This document shows, one piece after another, positions 33,070 through 36,595 of a stretch of DNA of 36,595 nt. The position numbers and the translations under genes are program-made. The DNA comes from a virus: the IMG/VR virus record IMGVR_UViG_3300021091_000201, positions 1 to 36,595 of that record. One strand, given 5' to 3'. The notes beneath the pieces are model-generated. The model did no database searches, was not told the origin of the DNA, and saw only the letters and a list, made by a program, of their open reading frames with translations. The first letter of the stretch is position 1, and the number at the start of each line of letters is the position of its first letter.

Positions 33070-35088
33070 TCAGATATCAAATCTAGCGTTAATATAAACT
33101 ACGCCAGGTGCGTTTAAGATGAGGCCTAAGTCAAGGTAACCGCCCGTGAGCGTGGTAACTGTTTTAGTTGTTGTAGTATCGGAGAATGTACAATTAGAAG
33201 AGTTAATATCTACGATTACACTAGTAGCTATTCTTACACCAGTAGAGTCTCTTGCTTCTACTTGAAGCGTAGAATTTACAGGAGAACCTGAATACGTAAT
33301 TGTTTGATCAGTTACTAAGTTTATAGTATTTGAAGTAGCAGAAGAAATAGATGTTTCATAGATTTTAACATCTATGAATTTTCTCTCTGGTGTCTCAGTA
33401 GTAGTAAGCAATTGAAACTCATCGCTACCCATATCGACTACATAAACGGAATCATTAGTTTTCTTAGAAAAGAAATAAGGATAAACGTTTGGAGTATTAG
33501 ATAGTTTTTGCCAATAAGTTGTAGGATTAAACTGCCACCTTGATAATGAAGTACTCTCTGCTACAAAAAGATTATTGCGTTCAGGATCAGGAAAGAATGA
33601 CATGATCGCATTAAGAGCAGCTGTTTGTACGTGAGTTAAGGTTTCCCAATTGTTGGAAATAGCATAAGTAACAATATTCTTTGTTGCAGCTGTAGGGGAA
33701 AAACCTAAGTATCTATTTGATAAAAATTCATTAAATATTGAAAGATAATAATTATTAGAAGAATCTTTTATAATTTCTAATCTTACTGGGCAAATATGTT
33801 TTAAACAAAGATTAACGCTTGTATTTGAATACCCCGTTGCAACTGGAAGGGCGTCATCAAAGCCATCTTCATATGCTGTTTTTATACTAGCTTGATTACT
33901 CAAAGGTAATAATTTTATTTGAAATACATTATTTTGTTTATTCCAAAATAAACCAAGAATTTTTAAATTATTTGAAGTATCAAAACCTGGAAAATAAGAT
34001 ACATATAAATTTGAAGCAGGAGCTGTTCTAATGAATGAAGTTGGAGAAAAACTTCCAGTTATTCTATTTACTGAACTATTGACGTTGCCTCCAAGCCCCC
34101 AGGAAGTAGTGCTATTTAAATCGTAAAGTATATTTAAAGTGTTTGTAGACAAAACATGCTCTACAATTATATAACGATGATAATGAGGTTCAGTAGTAGA
34201 ATACCATGATTCGGCGCCAGTGTTAGTATCTTTTTCGCAAGCTCTTATATAAACTGGATTTCCATTGTTTGATTTGCCGCAGTAATAAAGCGGAGCACTA
34301 TTTAGGTGATAAGTAAGATAAAAAGTAGGAGTTAGAATATTTATATATTCATAAGCACCTAAAGTTAAAGAACCATCAACAGCTCTAGTTGTATAGGAAA
34401 CTCTGTACAAGGAAGAAGTGTGATAAGGATAGTAGCTTACAGTTGGTCCTGCATTTCCAGAATCCATTTGTAAGTATATGTATTTATTAGAAGTATCAAC
34501 CCAATAAATCGAAGGAAGTCCAGTAGATATTAAAGAGCTTATAGAGTGAGTTGTGTTGGGATAAGTCCTTATAACGGAAGCTTTTATATCGTCTAAAGAA
34601 GAAGCTTCTAAAAGAGCTATTTTTATATCGAAAGTATGAGTAGTAGTTACTGAGCTTTCTAAATAAATTATATGAACCATATGATCTACATTTGAAGCAT
34701 CTTTGAAAGATGTAATAGTTCCGCTATTTGTATTTCTAGATTCCTCATCTAGATTCATTATGTAAGCTTTATTTAAACCACAAACATGATTATTCTGCTT
34801 ACTCATTCTTAAAGCTCTGGCACTATTTTCTGCATCCCAATTAGATCTAATAGTGTAGTTACAGGGAAGAGTAGAGGGAAACATACTTCCATAAGGAAGA
34901 TTATTTGTAGGGTTGTTTTGTTTAAAGATCTCTAAACCAGATAGAGTAGAAAGTTTAGTATTTTTATTTAATTTAATGTTTTTATAATAAATATTCTCGG
35001 AGTCAAATGCGGCTAAGAACTTAGAATCAGTAAGCTCATAGTTCAAAGCACCTAAACGTGGGGGCTTAAAATTAATTAGTTGTCTCAT
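33070..35088 (-). CDS. Large virion protein with Ig-like C-terminal domain
   Basis: I start at the ATG at 35088, which has AGGAGG exactly six bases upstream; a TTG two codons earlier is less likely. The product has 672 residues, rich in Ser, Thr, Asn and Tyr, with repeated beta-strand units in the middle that suggest a propeller-like body. The last ~95 residues (580-672) form an Ig-like sandwich with TLQVEARDSTGVRIATSVIV and later GVVYINARF. This domain has a recognisable homologue at the end of the partial gene at 36007-36594. A surface or receptor-binding virion protein is likely. Confidence 0.75.
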   Translation of the reverse strand: MRQLINFKPPRLGALNYELTDSKFLAAFDSENIYYKNIKLNKNTKLSTLSGLEIFKQNNPTNNLPYGSMFPSTLPCNYTIRSNWDAENSARALRMSKQNNHVCGLNKAYIMNLDEESRNTNSGTITSFKDASNVDHMVHIIYLESSVTTTHTFDIKIALLEASSLDDIKASVIRTYPNTTHSISSLISTGLPSIYWVDTSNKYIYLQMDSGNAGPTVSYYPYHTSSLYRVSYTTRAVDGSLTLGAYEYINILTPTFYLTYHLNSAPLYYCGKSNNGNPVYIRACEKDTNTGAESWYSTTEPHYHRYIIVEHVLSTNTLNILYDLNSTTSWGLGGNVNSSVNRITGSFSPTSFIRTAPASNLYVSYFPGFDTSNNLKILGLFWNKQNNVFQIKLLPLSNQASIKTAYEDGFDDALPVATGYSNTSVNLCLKHICPVRLEIIKDSSNNYYLSIFNEFLSNRYLGFSPTAATKNIVTYAISNNWETLTHVQTAALNAIMSFFPDPERNNLFVAESTSLSRWQFNPTTYWQKLSNTPNVYPYFFSKKTNDSVYVVDMGSDEFQLLTTTETPERKFIDVKIYETSISSATSNTINLVTDQTITYSGSPVNSTLQVEARDSTGVRIATSVIVDINSSNCTFSDTTTTKTVTTLTGGYLDLGLILNAPGVVYINARFDI

Positions 35089-35284
35089 TTGCAACCTCCT
35101 CCACTATAACTTGTTCTGGTTCTACTTCTGGAGGGACCCAAGGAATAGTAGTCTGATACCAAGCTTCAGCTTCTTCTAAAGAAGTAAAAGCTTCATTTAG
35201 CTTTGTAGGATTTCCTCTAGTAGTCATTGTAAGCACACCATCTTCATAAATATGAAGAGAGCCATCAATAAGCTTAAGTTCCAT
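35072..35284 (-). CDS. Small acidic protein, 70 residues
   Basis: The ATG lies two bases after the previous stop (TAATAATG) and has no strong ribosome binding site, so coupling is likely. The protein starts with strands (MELKLIDGSLHIYEDGVL), has a short helix with SLEEAEAWYQTT, and ends in a Pro/Glu-rich tail. It overlaps the next gene by 17 bp and contains the Shine-Dalgarno of that gene. Small acidic proteins placed between fibre genes are often fibre chaperones or cement proteins, but I recognise no family here. Confidence 0.6.
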   Translation of the reverse strand: MELKLIDGSLHIYEDGVLTMTTRGNPTKLNEAFTSLEEAEAWYQTTIPWVPPEVEPEQVIVEEVANETTN

Positions 35285-35286
35285 TA

Positions 35287-35991
35287 TTAGCCCCAGAATT
35301 CTTTTAAGGTTATAATAGTTAGGTCTTCAGGATTAGGAGGCACATACTCTTCTACATCTTGAGGTTCTATGTACTGGAAGATTTGATTGAACTCTAGATC
35401 TAAAGCTAAAAGCATATCGTCATTTACTTTAGGAACATAAAGGAAAGTAGGAGTAACAATTACTCCTGAATAAGAATACCCGAGAGGGTAAGTAGAATAA
35501 GGTTCTTGGACGTATGTAGTTTTTGTAGAGCTCTGAGATCCTACAAGAGTAGTAGATGCTGAAGAGTTTACAGTATATGAGTCGAGAGTTTCTTGAACGT
35601 TAAATAGTAGAAAATTACCTTCATAACTAACAAAAGAAGCGGGAGCTGTAGTTTCCGGAAAGAAACTAATAGCAACGCTTGATGAGCTTTCTTGTAATGA
35701 ATCAAAGTTTTCTAGAACTTGTAAAGAAGCAGAGCTATTGAAATAACTAATAGCATGACTAGTGTCTAGATCTACAGCCTCTATATGATTTTGAGTTAAT
35801 AAGCTTTGATCATTATTAATTAAAAGAGGAAATTTTAAACTATTTAATGAAAAAGAATCTAATTGATTCTCAATCAAAATAGAACCCACGCTCGTAAATA
35901 GCTGACGATTAAGCTTTTTAAACTTACTCGTAGGCTTAGTCTGTAAGGATATTGTGTTTATTATCCTGTCTAGAAATTGATATTGAGGCAT
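35287..35991 (-). CDS. Virion structural protein, Ser/Thr-rich
   Basis: A 234-residue protein with AGGAGATAGGA upstream of the ATG. It is rich in Ser, Thr, Val and Phe, with strand patterns (FLLFNVQETLDSYTVNS, TFLYVPKVNDDMLLALDL) and no catalytic motif. There is no signal peptide. It lies between two large fibre-like genes with homologous C-terminal domains and is likely to be part of the same tail-tip assembly. No family recognised. Confidence 0.65.
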   Translation of the reverse strand: MPQYQFLDRIINTISLQTKPTSKFKKLNRQLFTSVGSILIENQLDSFSLNSLKFPLLINNDQSLLTQNHIEAVDLDTSHAISYFNSSASLQVLENFDSLQESSSSVAISFFPETTAPASFVSYEGNFLLFNVQETLDSYTVNSSASTTLVGSQSSTKTTYVQEPYSTYPLGYSYSGVIVTPTFLYVPKVNDDMLLALDLEFNQIFQYIEPQDVEEYVPPNPEDLTIITLKEFWG

Positions 35992-36006
35992 GGGTCCTAT
36001 CTCCTG

Positions 36007-36594
36007 TTAGATTACGAAGCTAGCTGTTACGTTAACATAACCAGGACCAGTAATCACTACAGCAACACTTGTATCTAGAGTTGGACTGGTTGTCACCGTT
36101 ATTTGAGTTCCGCCATCCTCGAAAACCATATTAGCGCCCTCAATTGAAAGTAATACTGAAGTCTGTATTCTTTGACCTGCACTATTATAAGCATTTACAA
36201 GCAAGGTATTGTTTATATTAACACCATTATATTCCTGATCTATATTCTGAAATGAAACAGACGTAGTAAACGCAGTAGTACGAGGAATAATATGCAGTTC
36301 TAGTTTAGGATCGTAGAACGGACGTGTCCAGACTGAATAAGGTTGATCCCATTGTAGGTATGATCTACCTGCTATCTTAGAACCCCAAAGTCTTCCGAAA
36401 CTATCAAGAGCGATTGAAGTGAAAACCCCAACCTCTCTTGAAGTATTTACCCATCCATTGGGAGTTAAAGAATAAAAGCTAATACCGTCATTATCTAGTA
36501 CATTTAAGGTTGTATCCGAATCAGTTAAGAAATAATCTAAAGCTTCAATTGGAAAACTTTGTACATATTCTAGAGCTGGCGCAGTTTGTAGATT
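36007..36594 (-). CDS. Large virion protein, 5' end outside the window
   Basis: The minus-strand frame is open from the window edge to the stop at 36007; a TTG at 36204 that could be taken as a start is internal. The visible 195 residues begin inside a probable beta-propeller (SIALDSFGRLWGSKIAG has the 'I..D..G.LWG' form). They end in an Ig-like domain that closely resembles the end of the protein at 33070-35088: shared features are DQ, N-x-T-L-x-V, S-x-G-x-R-I-x-T-S-V, N-x-x-F-x-D, P-G-x-V and A-x-F-x-I. It is most likely a paralogous fibre or tail-tip protein. Confidence 0.75.
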   Translation of the reverse strand, partial: NLQTAPALEYVQSFPIEALDYFLTDSDTTLNVLDNDGISFYSLTPNGWVNTSREVGVFTSIALDSFGRLWGSKIAGRSYLQWDQPYSVWTRPFYDPKLELHIIPRTTAFTTSVSFQNIDQEYNGVNINNTLLVNAYNSAGQRIQTSVLLSIEGANMVFEDGGTQITVTTSPTLDTSVAVVITGPGYVNVTASFVI

Positions 36595-36595
36595 T

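Noticed and set aside
36007-36204. A complete 65-residue gene starting at TTG 36204
   Set aside because: The frame stays open to the window edge and codes for a sensible propeller and Ig-like sequence, so the short version is an internal piece.
1-36595. CRISPR array or cas operon near the Cas4-like gene
   Set aside because: No regularly spaced direct repeats were seen on either strand, and no other Cas-like protein is encoded in the window.
1-36595. The partner intein N-fragment and DnaE-N
   Set aside because: I looked through the encoded proteins for a Cys-Leu start with a T-x-x-H block and for PHP or palm motifs and found none in this window.

Overview
The window is an AT-rich, very tightly packed piece of a tailed double-stranded DNA phage genome (Caudoviricetes). 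This rests on long tail, baseplate and fibre genes, a phage-type primase-helicase, several small nucleases and a ClpP-like protease. Genes overlap by 1-20 bp or are separated by a few bases almost throughout. I see no capsid, portal or terminase gene, no tRNA and no stretch over 300 bases without a gene. The host cannot be read from the sequence. A signal-peptide/transmembrane protein pair is compatible with a Gram-negative host, and the split DnaE intein is of the cyanobacterial DnaE type. Neither settles it.

Left arm (1-18066, + strand): twelve co-directional genes, mostly large virion proteins. Long beta-rich proteins include one with a bacterial Ig-like domain, one ending in a fibronectin type III-like domain, three consecutive large proteins with discoidin-like beta-sandwich stretches, and a tail-fibre-like protein. 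The arm ends with two small coiled-coil proteins, one with a C-terminal hydrophobic segment as in XhlA-type lysis proteins. It meets the minus-strand block head to head at 18063-18066, where the stop codons overlap.

Right arm (18063-36595, - strand, transcribed right to left). The promoter-distal part, 18063-30521, carries DNA metabolism. In transcription order it holds the C-terminal half of a DNA polymerase III alpha subunit beginning with a split-intein C-half, a metallophosphoesterase with a Myb/SANT-like head, a Cas4/RecB-like Fe-S nuclease, an IMP dehydrogenase/GMP reductase-family enzyme and a full-length primase-helicase. Then come a membrane protein pair, a cysteine-motif protein, a Vsr/DUF559-like nuclease, a ClpP-like serine protease and a Holliday-resolvase-like nuclease, followed by small proteins. 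The promoter-proximal part, 30530-36595, holds fibre and tail-tip genes; a good intrinsic terminator lies after the largest fibre gene, at about 30.9 kb.

The standout is at 30408-30521. The DnaE gene starts with a 38-residue C-terminal intein fragment ending Ala-Ser-Asn, followed by Cys-Phe-Asn. This is the same site and extein as the naturally split DnaE inteins of cyanobacteria. The N-terminal half of the polymerase and its intein-N are not in the window, and a fibre gene lies directly upstream. The replicative polymerase must therefore be assembled by protein trans-splicing from a partner encoded elsewhere in the phage or, more speculatively, in the host.
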